A stretch of 64,000 bases of DNA, from assembly GCA_963575745.1 (NCBI GenBank), contig CAUYUJ010020170.1, forward strand, positions 1-64,000, in the 5' to 3' direction. Position 1 is the stretch's first letter; each line of letters starts with the position of its first letter. This document shows, piece after piece, positions 28,977 to 40,600 of the stretch. A program made the translations under genes and the position numbers. The notes beneath the pieces are model-generated. The model was not told where the DNA came from. It ran no database searches and was given only the letters and a program-made list of their open reading frames with translations. Source of the stretch: Prorocentrum cordatum (Eukaryota; Sar; Dinophyceae; Prorocentrales; Prorocentraceae).

Positions 28977-30929
28977 TCATCGACGAAACCCCCAGTTGTA
29001 GCTCCCGTTGCTCCGGGTAGTTAACACTATTACGACGTCCGCCTCGCCTCCCTGGCGGGAGTCGATTGTCGTGAGTTTGAGCGCCCCCGTGCTCATATGC
29101 TCGCCCGCAACCTGTCGTAGTCCAGGGAAGTTGGAGCTGATGGCAGTGTTGGCATTATCGTCCTCTCGGAACACTTGTTGCCAGCGCTGAGTGTCCACCC
29201 CGTGGCCTTGCGGGGGTTGTCCAGGGCCAGGTGCGTCCTGCACACCACGTCCAGGACCGTCTTCCCCCTTGCCGGGCTGCCATTTCGTGCCTCCTCTAGT
29301 GTTGCGCAGGATGCCGGAGAGGTGACGAAGACCCTGCGGCCATCCGTCCATGAGAATAGCCGTCTGGAGCTGATAGCCGACCACGGTTCTGAAAGTGGTG
29401 CCCCTGTTGAGCTCTGGTAGTAGAGCGCGGACGATGTCCACGGCTTGAGCCGCCTCCGGAAGATTGGCAAAGCCTGGTTGTAGTAGCTCAGAAGTGACCT
29501 CCCAGGAGGGTGTATGAACCATTAGGAAACGGTGCTTGTCTGCGCTTAGCGGCGGGTCCAGCGGTTCCAGGGTGGCGCGGAGGTCACCTGCGTCGGAATC
29601 GGTGAGTCTGGCCAGCTCTGCCAGTCGCCCGGGTTCCCACACGCGAATGTCTCTCCAGGGGATGCCCTCGACGATTGGCCGCTCTCTGAGTGGATCCAGG
29701 ATACCAGACTTCATGCCTTTCCCGTAGTAGGCTGCGCTCGGGAAGGCGAGTAGCTGCGGGTGCATCCGATAGCAGATTGAAAGGTGAACCACGGAAGACT
29801 CCTGGCCGCGAAGTGCGTGAAACATCCTGGCGAAGATGCTGACGTAGAGCCCTAGGTCGTTCGCCAGTTTGGAGAGCACCGTGGGGGGCAGCTGGTTCGG
29901 GTCTCCGACGAGGACCACGGTCCCACCACTGTTGATCAAGTTTACCATGGACATGAGCGCATGGAGCTCTGTGGCTTGCCCAGCCTCGTCGACTACCGGG
30001 AGGACGATTTGGGGGCTGTCCTTTTGACCAAGTGCCTCTGACGCCTCGTGCGTAGACATGATTATCCTGGCCTGACGCAGTAAGCTCGCCTTATAGGGCC
30101 TGAAGCCCTGGCTCTTGTCCCCGTCCTGGAACGGGAAGTCGCCGCGGGCGCTTCTGTAGTGACCTTCGGGTGTAAGGTCGACCAGTGCCTCGTTGACACG
30201 GTCCTTCTTGGCCAGGCGCACGAACTTGTCGGGGAAGCCCGTGTCATGGTCGAGGCGCCGCTGACGTCGTGCTTCGATCATTGCCAGAGCTGGTTGGTCG
30301 ACCGCCGTGTTGGATCCTGCTGCCAGAGCGACCGCGTGTCCAGGGCGTAGGCAGGAGCCCCGCATGTCCAGGCAGGCAACTGAGAAAGTGACCTTGCCCG
30401 TTCCAGGGGGTCCGTGCACTAGAACGGCATGGTGGTTCAGGGTGGCCTGAAGGGCACTGGACGCATCGCCGTTCGGCCTGTGCTTGTCCACAATCCTGTG
30501 GGAAGTGTCCAGGCTGGGAGTTGGACGCACTCTCTGAAAGACAGAGCCTGTCGCATCTGAGATTTCCTCGTCAGAGAACGCCTTTAGGCCTTGGGGGAGA
30601 GGCGGTGCCTGCAGTAGCGTGCCGTCACTGACAGCCTGCGTGTGGTCGGCGCCGGGGACGCTCTGTTCCAGGGTGGCTGCCGCCCCGGCCCTAAGGCTCA
30701 GCCCCAAGGAACGCGCGTGCCCCAAGTCGTTGGCCCAGGACCGCTCCGACCGAAGGGCGTGAACAAAGGCCAGGAGGTACGTCACAGGTGACAACTGGTG
30801 GCCAAACAAGTCCGCTGGGTTCTGGCGTAGGTAGTAGATTTGGTCCAGCGCCGAGCATTGCCGCCAAAACTGGATGTCAGAAGGGGCTTCATCCACGCGA
30901 TACCAGGGAAGATCGTCGCTCGGGGGGCG
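28977..30929 (-). CDS. UPF1-like superfamily 1 helicase, motifs I to V
   Basis: 639 codons from a GTG at 30896, open in frame up to the TAA at 30930. Walker A is GPPGTGKVT (162-170). Motif Ia is AGSNTAVD (193-200), motif II is DEAGQATE (303-310), motif III is GDPNQLPPTV (331-340), motif IV is YRMHPQL (376-382), and motif V is TIDSRQGGEADVVIV (610-624). Together with motif VI in the next frame this is a complete set for the UPF1/ZNFX1-type 5'-3' RNA/DNA helicases. These use ATP to unwind or remodel nucleic acids. The ORF ends at a TGA created by one extra T in GGGGGTTTCG near 28985. Upstream in the same frame, beyond one TAA, is an RNase H-like and zinc region, so the helicase seems to be part of a mobile-element polyprotein. 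Confidence 0.75.
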   Translation of the reverse strand, partial: RPPSDDLPWYRVDEAPSDIQFWRQCSALDQIYYLRQNPADLFGHQLSPVTYLLAFVHALRSERSWANDLGHARSLGLSLRAGAAATLEQSVPGADHTQAVSDGTLLQAPPLPQGLKAFSDEEISDATGSVFQRVRPTPSLDTSHRIVDKHRPNGDASSALQATLNHHAVLVHGPPGTGKVTFSVACLDMRGSCLRPGHAVALAAGSNTAVDQPALAMIEARRQRRLDHDTGFPDKFVRLAKKDRVNEALVDLTPEGHYRSARGDFPFQDGDKSQGFRPYKASLLRQARIIMSTHEASEALGQKDSPQIVLPVVDEAGQATELHALMSMVNLINSGGTVVLVGDPNQLPPTVLSKLANDLGLYVSIFARMFHALRGQESSVVHLSICYRMHPQLLAFPSAAYYGKGMKSGILDPLRERPIVEGIPWRDIRVWEPGRLAELARLTDSDAGDLRATLEPLDPPLSADKHRFLMVHTPSWEVTSELLQPGFANLPEAAQAVDIVRALLPELNRGTTFRTVVGYQLQTAILMDGWPQGLRHLSGILRNTRGGTKWQPGKGEDGPGRGVQDAPGPGQPPQGHGVDTQRWQQVFREDDNANTAISSNFPGLRQVAGEHMSTGALKLTTIDSRQGGEADVVIVLTTRSNGSYNWGFRR

Positions 30930-32800
30930 TTATGCCTTGGTCTCGTCTTCGTGAAACTGCCCACCCTTCCCGTAGTTGTAGACCACGATGCACCAGTTTG
31001 AGGGGTACCTGGCGGAAGGGCTGAGACCTAGCGCTTGAGCTTCCTTGGGGTGGATGTGTCCGCCCAGAGCGGGAGGCCACCAAACTGAGACGTCCGCGAT
31101 CTTATCTACTGTCGGGCCCGTGACTGAAATGTACAGCCACCTGCTCTCTTTGTCACGTTCCAGGGGTCTGGATGCAACCTTGTGCATTGAGGGCCACTCC
31201 AACAACAGAAATTCTTTCCCGTCGGATAGGTTCATGGCGTTCCTCAGCCGAAAGGTGCCCAGGTCCTCCATGTTCGCGTTGGCGTCGATCCTGGTGACAC
31301 GAACTCCGAGAGCGCAGTTACCTCTTCTGGCGAGATCCTCTCGCGTGGGGCCTCTGCCATCGTCTACCGTCTCGACCGAGGCTAGGCTTTCAACCCAGGC
31401 GATCCTCCTTAGCGTTTGCCCTCGGTCCTGGAGGGAGTAAGGCCGCTGTGAGGGGAGTCGAACAGCATTGATCAGCTCTCCGAGCGCTGCCTTGGGGTGG
31501 ACCCTGGAGTGCGGGGAGTCCCACGGAACCGAGTAGAGGCTCGCGACCTCTGAGGCTGCCTGCATGGCCAGTGACTCATCCAGGGCGGCTGGGCTTGTCG
31601 GGGAGAGAGCGCCGACCTCCGTTGCACTTTCCTCTGCCAAGTTGACTGTGCGCTGCTGGCAGGGTGGGCTCCAGGCAGGAGGAGGGTGAGTCGGCGGGGG
31701 CGGGGGAGGAGGTACACCGGAGGAGCCTGCGGCCTGTCCAGGTGCGGGGGGTAGCCAGATGGACGTTTTCGCCCGCATCCTGTTCCCGTCGCCGTCCTCG
31801 GACGGCCTGAGGCCCTCTCTTGCGGCGCCCCGCCTGTCCATCATGTGCGTTCGAACCTTCTCCGGGTCCACCCTGGTGCCTCCTGCGCAGTTATATGTCG
31901 GCGGATCGTCCCAGAGGGGGTAGGTAATGGGCACGCGCAGCGCATCCTCAGGGATCGCGATGCCAGGGAACGAACGCACCCCGTCACGGGTAACCGAGGG
32001 CCGGACAGGTTTCCAGCCGCGCCAGGGCATCCGCGCAACGGACACCTGATGGGACGAGTCATAGGGCCCCCCACCACACATGCACCAAATATTCCCAGGA
32101 GTGACGAAGGTGCTCGGGTCTGGCCACCCGTCCTGGTACCGTGCCACCGACATGTCGCAGTGCTGATCACTTAGGATGTGCACTGTGTCGTCGACGGGCT
32201 CCCGGCAGATCTCGCACCAGTGCCGCCAACCACCGTGGAAATATACCCAACGCATCCAGGGACAAAAGCAGGCCAGGAAGACGCGCGTGCCCATGCGCAT
32301 TGGCGGCCCGTCGTCACTGCACGGTAGGCAGGAGGGCCAACGACGGAGGGGGCCCTGGTTGTTTTTGGGCATTGCCCAGGGTGGGAGCAGGTCCAGGGTG
32401 GCAGCGGAATGCTGCGCTGTCTTGCGATGGCAGATGAAGCTGCGACCCGACAGGACCTCAGCGTGCCGCGGCGGGGGGCGATCAGAGGGGGCGGGAGGGA
32501 GGAGGATTTTCGAGAGCACCAACGAACAGCGCAACCTGGTCCAAGTCGCAGAGGTCGACGCCCGCGGCAGGGAAAAAGGGGGGGGGGGCGGCTGGGTGCC
32601 GTCCCAGACGATCCAGGAAGTGACGGCAAGGTCGCCAGCGCCTCGAAGGGTGTCGGCCCAATAAACCCCTAGTGTGGCAAGACGGTCGGCTGCCTTGTTG
32701 AGGCGACGACGCACAGCCTGCCATGTGAGCGCCCATCCAGCTTCGCTGGCTCGTCGAACCCACGCATCTTGGCGGCATGAAAAAAAAAACATTAGCATGG
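30930..32800 (-). CDS. RNase H-like tail and Cys/His-rich region upstream of the helicase
   Basis: 647-codon frame, of which about the first 30 codons look non-coding. Residues 34-80 (AWVRRASEAGWALTWQ, RLNKAADRLATLGV) resemble the end of a retroelement RNase H domain. Cysteine groups follow: CLPCSDDGP, WCEICREPVDD, CDMSVARYQ, WCMCGGGPYD. Next come a Pro-rich linker and a folded-looking C-terminus (FLLLEWPSMHKV, SRWLYISVTGPTVDKIADVSVWWPP). It ends at a TAA (30930-30932), but the following codons are open in the same frame into the helicase. The 5' part (reverse transcriptase, if ever present) is missing: the coding signal stops at about 32780, where a poly(A) of nine and then microsatellites begin. 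Confidence 0.5.
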
Positions 32801-34420
32801 AAATGACAAGGATTTTTTCCAAGCCTGCCGGCCGAAACCAAGCCATGTAGCAATAATCGAGCCATGATCGCAAAAATCAAGCCATCCATGTGGTCGGCAT
32901 TAAGACGATGATGACCATGATGGTCGTGGTTATAATGATGACTATGATGATCTGCGATGGTTATGCCTGTGGAACACGATGTTGAATGACATGGGTATAT
33001 GATTTGTGTGGTAATTATACATCCATATATATATACAAATATGTGTGTATGTATGTATGTATGTATATGTATGTATATGTATGTATGTATGTATGTATGT
33101 GTGTTTGTATGTATGTATACACACATGTATGTGTGTATGTATACAGGTGTGTGATGATGATGCTTGTGACTTTGGTGACGGCTTCGAGCCATGACGGTTG
33201 TGACGGTGATGACCGTATGTCGAAGACAATTGGCATGGATTTCGCGCCGTGGACGATGACGAGGAGGACGAGGAGGACGAGGACGTGGCTGTCCGTAGTG
33301 GTGCAGCACCGCCTGGCGGCGGAGAGGCGGAATACTTGAGGATCGGGAGGACGGGGATTATACATATATATATAAAGGTCTGTATGTATGTGTATGTGTA
33401 CATGCACATATATATGTATGTATTTATGTATGCATGTATGTATGCATGCATGTATGTATATATGTGTGTATGTATGTATGTATGGATGTATGCATGTATG
33501 TATGTATGTTTGTATGTATGTATGTATGTATGTATGTATGTACGTATACTTATATATACACGTGTATACGTTTACACATATATATATACCAACACATTCT
33601 ATAGATAGGAGGACAAGGCCAGGATAGAGAAAGAAAGAGAGATGAACTAGGGGAACGGGGAGGAGTTGTAGAGAATGACAATGCGACCCGATGGCCAGGA
33701 ATGACGCATCATGGGGCGCCGAAGCAGGAACATCGTCAGCCCCCTCGCCTTTTCGAGGCTGCTCCGCAACGCTGTCTGTGTCAAACGTCATGTCTATATA
33801 TATATATATATACGTTCGCGCTCGGGCGGCGGCGCGGTCGCAAGATCCAAGGGGCAAGATGTGAGGGTATCAGCACTCGTGGATTCCACCCTGAAGTTTC
33901 GATATGCAAACGGGCATTGTAAAAACATGTGCGGGAGTCGTCAGTAGAAAACTCTACGGGGAGACGAATAGTCCCACATGTTACGGCAGATTTATAACAT
34001 CAAAAACCCTAGGTTAAATTTAAGGGCTCCTGGGACCCAACGCGTGCGGACAACTGCCTAAACACATGTGCCCTGGTGAAAGCGCCTGATGACATTTACG
34101 GGGGAGGCCGCGTCCAATGCAGGAGAGCATGTGGAGAGAGAAACGGGCCTGATTGCCGCGTGCACGGGAGTGAAACTCAACATGCACCGCGTGTGATCCC
34201 TCCCCTTTTTCCTCTTCCTGCTTCTCATGATCCCCGTCCTCCTTAGGTCACCAATGACATCATCGGCATCATCATTATCATCATCATCATCATTATCATC
34301 ATCAGCATCATCACCATCCTCATCATTATCAGTATCATCATCATCATCATCAGCATCATCAACAACGGCACCATCATCATCATCATCAGCATCATCATCA
34401 GCATCATCAGCATCATCATC

Positions 34421-34453
<33 letters not shown>

Positions 34454-34842
34454 CATTATCCGTCTTGTCGTCCTCCTCCTCTTCTTCCTGTTCCTCCTCA
34501 TCCTTCTTCTCCTTGTGTCGAAACAAGGATCGGTCCGAAGCGTCGGGTCCAACACGTGCCGGACGCCCAACGGCGTCCACAAGGCACCCCACAAGGTCTG
34601 TGGCAAGTACTAACGCGTTCCTGCTGTCCTGCAACTCTCCATTGTCGTCCTCCCGTGTCCTCCTCGTTTTCCTGCCCTCCTCGCCCCCCTTTCCCTCAGC
34701 CCCATATGACAGGGCAGCTCGAAGCGCGTCGCTCCTACCCTGTCTCCCGACGCCTCCTCCTGAATTCGATGGCTGCTTAAGAGGCCTTAAAAAATTTAAA
34801 AGAAGGTGTTGACCAACAAAAAAAACAGAAACGTTAGACGTA
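32801..34842. repeat. Microsatellite-rich spacer
   Basis: (GTAT)n and related TATG arrays at 33035-33150 and 33380-33560, a GACGAG run at 33255-33285, TA runs at 33365 and 33790-33812, ATC/CATCAT arrays at 34255-34425, and seven or more ATCA units at 34421-34452. No supported gene; open frames are translated repeats. Confidence 0.8.
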
Positions 34843-36248
34843 TTATAACCTCTCTGGCAATACTTTCTGTAGCAGCGCCGTATAAAATGTATCCCCGTGG
34901 TGCGAGGATTTGGCCACGGCCCCTATAAGCCGATTCTCGCGTTCGTCGGCGTAAGTCCACCGATATATAGGGTTGCCGAGCCTTCTGCTCTGCATCGAGC
35001 AGTGGACGGCCACGTGGTGTTTAAACACCTCATGACCACCCCACGCATGCCAGTACTGCAAAAAACGGAGGATAGTTTGATCCATGTTGTTCATGGACGC
35101 AGATGACATCTGACGTGGTTCAGACTCTACAATCGTGTGAAACTTAGCCATTTCTTGGCTGGCTAGCATCAGAAAACGGTTCTGGCGAGTGAACAGCTGG
35201 GGGTTCTCGGAGCACAGAGCGGGCAACAGGGGGATCAGGTGCCTCGACTCGGCGGCCTTGGCCTTCAGACGTGGCTCCGAGGGCGTGAGCTGCTTGACAG
35301 TGATTGATCTGATTTCGCACATCGTCTCTCGATCTCTGTCCCCAGCAGTACGATAGTAGGCCCGCGTTCTCCGCCGTAGGTGGATGACGTTGGCATGTTG
35401 TCGCATTGCAGCGGTCGCATGTGTACTCTTGGCGAAGTTGTTCCTAATGAGATGCACGAATACTGCTGCGATCAAGTATTGGGAAATTCCCAAATCGAAT
35501 ATGTGCATCATATCCAGTGATAGCATACTTATATTGAAGCCTCGAACATCGAATAACTGGCAGACGAAATTCAGCCCTTCATCTGCTTTGCAATCAAAGA
35601 AAACCAACTCAGCTGGGCATGTGACGGTGGACACCTGGTGCACGTCGGTCACAGCCCCGCCAACGACCAAACGATGGCCTACGTGAAGTCCAAGGGCGGG
35701 GAAGGGCTGTAAAAGAGCGTACCCTTTGAAGTCGTCGTCTAGCCTCATGATCTTTAGAAGGTCCCTCAACTGCCTCCCGCTCGCCACGACAACCGTCTTT
35801 GTGCAGCGGTCTACGGCGGATCTGAATGATGCTTCTGTAGTTTCGTTCCAAGTGCATAGCCGTGCTGAAGCAGGGTACTCCCATAACTTATCCCTGACGC
35901 AATCACATACGAAGCACGGGCGGGTAACATTCTGCCAGTTCTTAAACCCCAGCGCCCCAACAAATTCTAATAAGTCTGCGCGAAATTCAACTAAACAGCC
36001 TCGAATGCCGACAGCGATTTCGAATCCTCGCATGTTGGCTCTCCACTCCGATTCGAAAGGCATCCCAGCTGGGCCAACAACAGGGAGGACCCCCGCAGCG
36101 AGGCAGTTAAATGACCAAACAAGTATCTTCATCACCGCCTGCATCGTGCACAGGCCTTTACACGAACATTTGCACAGGTCCTTTTTTCTTAGTGCACAAA
36201 TTAAATGCCGACAGCCCGTCAAACAGTTCGACCAGTAGTAGCAGTAGA
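34843..36248 (-). CDS. Transposase-like repeated-family protein, C-terminal two thirds
   Basis: The 459-codon ORF starts at a TTG (36222) but the frame is open to about 36248 (FYCYYWSNC). It starts with a Cys cluster (SNCLTGCRH, LCKCSCKGLCT), then LVWSFNCLAAGVLP, RPCFVCDCVRD and LSLDMMHIFDLGISQYL. The D-x-x-H-x-x-D-L-G stretch and the cysteine groups are typical of a large multicopy family in dinoflagellate genomes that resembles TNP2/CACTA-like transposases. I make this assignment from pattern memory, not from a search. The C-terminus is intact (WTYADERENRLIGAVAKSSHHGDTFY) and ends KVLPERL. The N-terminal part is in another frame (36219-36818). The break lies at an A10 run near 36256. Confidence 0.55.
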
Positions 36249-36818
36249 AACTGATTTTTTTTTTGTGTGTGGTACTGCGTCGCTGAAGTAGCCCACTGGA
36301 AAAGACTTCGACCTGCCAGCTTCAAGTGTGATTTCGTGAGATTCACATTGTGGGGGAAGCATGTCGTCTTCGAAACTGTGCATGTCGAACTGCTCTGGGT
36401 GGGACTGGCACTGCTCATGGAAACACTCGTGTGGGAGGTGGAAGGGGAAGTCCCTCAACACGCGCCGCTCCTGGTCCGAGTCCCACATAGGAATCTGCGC
36501 TGTGAAAAACGTGGCCTTGCTGCGTGTACCCAGAGCTTTTCTGAGGTGTTCCGAGTGGTGGTCGTTCTGGTCGGGGAGTGCGAGGTCGGCGACTCCAACC
36601 GCTCCTGCCCTGGTCGAGTGCCAGCTCAGAACGCAGACATCCTTTGCTGTCATGCTGCCTTGCTTGTACCGTTTGAGAAGATACTCCCGCAACCCATGGC
36701 CTCCGTCCGTTTCCTGTGGCGGTGACCATTCTGCTGGTAGGGCCCCGCTGCTTCCGCTTGCCAGCGGCCGTGTGTAGCCGCTTGCTTGCAGTGCGTTGGC
36801 CGCTTCTCTGCCTGCCAT
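36219..36818 (-). CDS. N-terminal part of the same transposase-like protein
   Basis: The ORF can be read from 36914 through a TTG, but the first ATG is at 36818 (MAGREAANALQ). It has a TYR/RYKQGSMTAKDVC region, then a His/Cys segment (HLPHECFHEQCQSHPEQFDMHSFEDDMLPPQC). It ends in frame at 36219, just past the homopolymer where the main part begins in another frame. It appears to be the start of one protein of about 660 residues. A relict spliced leader lies 38 nt upstream of the ATG. Confidence 0.5.
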   Translation of the reverse strand: MAGREAANALQASGYTRPLASGSSGALPAEWSPPQETDGGHGLREYLLKRYKQGSMTAKDVCVLSWHSTRAGAVGVADLALPDQNDHHSEHLRKALGTRSKATFFTAQIPMWDSDQERRVLRDFPFHLPHECFHEQCQSHPEQFDMHSFEDDMLPPQCESHEITLEAGRSKSFPVGYFSDAVPHTKKKSVSTATTGRTV

Positions 36819-36855
36819 CAATTCGGATTCCAACTTTGAGTTCCGATCGGTGTGA

Positions 36856-36867
36856 CAAAATGGCTTG
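36856..36867 (-). promoter_or_regulatory. Relict spliced-leader junction upstream of the transposase-like gene
   Basis: CAAGCCATTTTG on the minus strand equals the junction of a spliced leader end (CTCAAG) with a second, truncated leader (CCATTTTGG). It is in sense orientation, 38 nt before the ATG at 36818. Confidence 0.6.
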
Positions 36868-37639
36868 GGCAGGAAAAAGGCGGCGCTGAAGCGAAACAAA
36901 ATTTTTGAATTCAAAACAAAGGCCTGTTAACTAACCTCCGATCGCTAGCGCGCCTGACGGATGTGGCAGGGGTCAAGACACTTGGCAATGGCACGATGAT
37001 AACAACATGAGAGAAAACGAACAATGTCAACGTGCTCAAACTCACGTTGATCATTCCTGCGGCATTGATCTGCGCGCTCAGCCCTGCACGAGTGGCAAGT
37101 CGGAGGCATCAACTGGCATGTGCGAGATGCGACGTGCACCAACTCGCTTGGGAACAAGTCTTCCGTTCAAGTGGGCACGCATCGATCCATTGGCCCCCCT
37201 GCCAGACTGAAAACCTGACATCGGTGTCCCATGCACTCCGAAACTCGATCCATCCCCCGTCCACACAAACGATGGGCCTGCTTAGAAGTGCAGAGGTGGG
37301 CGAACAGGGGAAGTGGGTAAGGCGTGAGAGGTAGAGGGGGGAGAGTAGAGGGGGAGAGATATCTGCAACGCGACGCCCAATTTCTTGCGATCCCCCGCGC
37401 CACTCCAATCCGTCTTGCGCTCCAGAGCAGCGCAACCAACTAGAGTGCCCAAACGAACGTGCGCGCTCAAATTGCACGCTCCTGCTGGCCACGATCTGGC
37501 AACATGCATCTCGAGAGCACATTAACACACACACATATTAATCAGAAGCGAATGACGCAAGCACCACCAAGCATGACACACAACAAATAGAGACACCATG
37601 AACAAGCCAGACCGACCCCCCTAAGCCAGCATACATCAT
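36868..37639. other. Intergenic spacer
   Basis: No coding region supported. It holds a short GAGAGG purine run near 37330-37370 and otherwise mixed sequence. Confidence 0.4.
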
Positions 37640-40600
37640 CTACTTCGGCTTCGTCGCTTTGCTGGCGAGCGAGATGCTCTGCTGCACGGGGAGGATGGCG
37701 TCGTGAAACAGCTTGGCCTCCGCGGGAGGTCGCTTATCTGCCCCTCCCCCTCCTTATAACACGTGTCACATATATACAGCCTCCTAGGCACGGAACGTTC
37801 ATTATCCTCTAGGTGTCGCGATGCTGTGATTCTAAAGTACGGCTCCTCTTCAGCGCCATCTTCATATTATCCTCCTCTTCCCTACCATCATTCTCTCATC
37901 GTTGTCGCCCGATTCCCTCTCAGATCATCTTCCTTTCCCGTCTCCTCGCCGTTCCCTTGCTCATATCATGGCACAACGATCTCTCGACCCCATCCCCGTC
38001 GCGCGCCGGCCTCCGCGAGCTTCGTGGTGCACTCTTCTTTCGTGAGCTCCGCGTCGTCAGACCTCCAGGGCGGGAGGGAGAGCAGACAGAGACGGGACGA
38101 GAGAGAGAGAGAGAGTAGGAGGGGATAGATCGAGGGCACGTGGATGAATCGAATATTGTTGGGCAACTGTTCTGGGGGACATCGCCTCGTGAACTCGTGA
38201 ACCGACGATTCTCGACCCTTCAGGCCCTTCGAAGGTCCCCTCATCGTCGCCACGATTCTGCCCTATCCCTCCACTCTTAAGCCTGCCGCAACTGCCGCTC
38301 CTCCATCCCTTGCCCTCGCAGTGCTCATCCCAATCATCCATGCCCATCATCCCGCGGCGACTTGTTCTGGATGTGTAACTTCAAGCTGTTCACGATCTCG
38401 TCGAGGGACTCCGTGCATGCGGCCAGCTGCTCTTCCCAGGGCGCCAGCCACGGGAGCTCATTCGCCTCCCGTGTCCCTTTGATCACCTTTACTCGTATAG
38501 CATCCTGCTCCTGAAGTCATGCTGCCAGTGCTGCGACAGGGATCCGTCCTCGAGATTTTCATCTGCAGCCTCCCCGCAGCTTCTTCATCATTCTCCCGAT
38601 CCCTATCATCTAAATCCTCCTCCTCCTCCTGGGACACATACTTCCTAGTCCTATTATATGTTCAGCCAGGCTCGCTCCTCCTCTCCCCCTCCCTCCCTCA
38701 ATTCCTCCACGCTGGGTTGGGATGAACGTACCTCCTCATCGCTTCCCTCGCTCCCGAGACGCCGCCCCACTCCCTGCGCACCTTGAAACCCTCGTGCCAG
38801 CCCTGCAGGATGGCCTGGAGGCGCGCGGCCTGGCCGAGGATGGGCGCCAGCGAGCCCTCCGTGGAACACGAAGCTGTGCTCGTCGGCTGCCCGTCCTTCT
38901 GCCGTGGGCGCTGATAACACTTATTCTTCCGTCCTACTCTCTTCGCCCTCATCATCCTCCTTTACACGGCATTGAACGCGACGATGGCAGAGAGGGGGGA
39001 ACAACACGTTGGCAAAAGAAGCATCATATGCACTGCACGGCAACCGAGGTCCTGCTTAGCCTCTTGTTCCGAGTCGGAGGTGAAGGAGTAGGACGAGCAC
39101 TCGGAGCTCGAATCCTCATTCGCCTTCGCTCCACCACATGGGCCAAACCGAATTCGACAGAACTTGGACTACACTGGATCATATCTGGAATGCATAACGA
39201 CTCCACGTGTTTCAAACATGGTGCAACCGTGCCCCGTGCCGTGGCCATGTTCCCACGGCGGACCACCTCTGCTCCGAACCCTCCGTCAGGAGGATGAGGA
39301 GGAGGAGGAGGAGGAGGAGGAGGAGGAGGAGCGAGGAGGAGGAGGAGGAGGAGGAGGAGGAGGAGGAGGAGGAAGGAGTCGATCCAAGACATGCTAGCCC
39401 ACCTGCCCTTTAACTCGATCGATCTCTCGTAAACTGCCCATCCCCTCCCCGCCATGCGACGCGCGCTGATCTCCTCCTCAACGGGCTGCAGCGGCTGCTC
39501 ATTCGTCCTGAGCCTCGTCGTCAGGGCCTGGGAATGCTGGAATTGGTCAACCTCGCGCTGGGTCAACTTCTTGTAGGTTTCTTCACCATGTTGGACATCG
39601 GTCTCCCCCGTGTTAGCGGGCGATTATTTTAGGGTCCCCATCCTCCTCTTATTCGATCTTCATCTTACTCCCCTCTGCATGTTATCATCACCCCACTCCC
39701 CTCCTCACAATTGATAGTCAGTTTGGTTCCCAACGTACTCCTTATTTGGTCATTTAGTGTTCCTCATTCTCCCCCTTCCCCATCCTCCTCTTCTTCGATC
39801 TTCATATTACTCCCCTCTGTATGTTATCATCACCCCACTCCCCTTCCTTACAGTTGATATTCAGTTTGGTCCCCATCGTAATCCTTATTTGGTCATTTAG
39901 TGTTCTCCATCCTCTCCCCTTTATCTTATCGTACTCCTCTTCTTGTACTTGGAAATTCCCATTACTTCCTACGTTCAGCATCAATTGATCCTCGTTCCAC
40001 CGCCTACTACTCCTCGTTTTCTCCACGTATTTCCTCGTCCTCATCCCACTCGTGTGGCACCGCGACCACGTGGCCCTCCTATGTAGGACACCATGCCCAT
40101 GATCATCTTATACGCCTGCTGCCGCCCTATAACTGCACCAGCGCGCAAGCGAGACTATAGGAGCAACACTCGCCCCTCCCGCCTTGGCCCAGCCACGCAC
40201 AGCTTTGCAAGTCGCGATGATCTCGTCCACGCGCGCCACTGCCCTGGCAAAACCGCCAGCGGGAACGAGTGGGATCTTCCGACTCAGCCCAGGGGGATTT
40301 CACATGAGAGGATGGCGAGCCCGAAACGGGGGGGGGGGGAGAGAGGAGCACGAGATGAGGAGGGCGAAAAGAAAAGCAAAGCACGTCCTCTTGGACATCG
40401 GTGACTCCCAGTGCTGGTCATCGTAGCCGTTCTGGAGGAGGAGCTCGTCACGCGTGGGGAAGGTGCCCTCAGTCGTGTCGAGGCGGACCCTCTTCTTCTC
40501 CTCCTCCTTGAGCGCATCGACGAAGTCGAAGTTCCCTGCGGGGAATGCGGCGTGGCACGTGGAACTGGGAACTGACAGAGACGCGCGCATGTGCGCGCGT

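Noticed and set aside
33015-33857. Tyr/Ile/His-rich frames in the TATG arrays
   Set aside because: Translated microsatellite with no conserved features.
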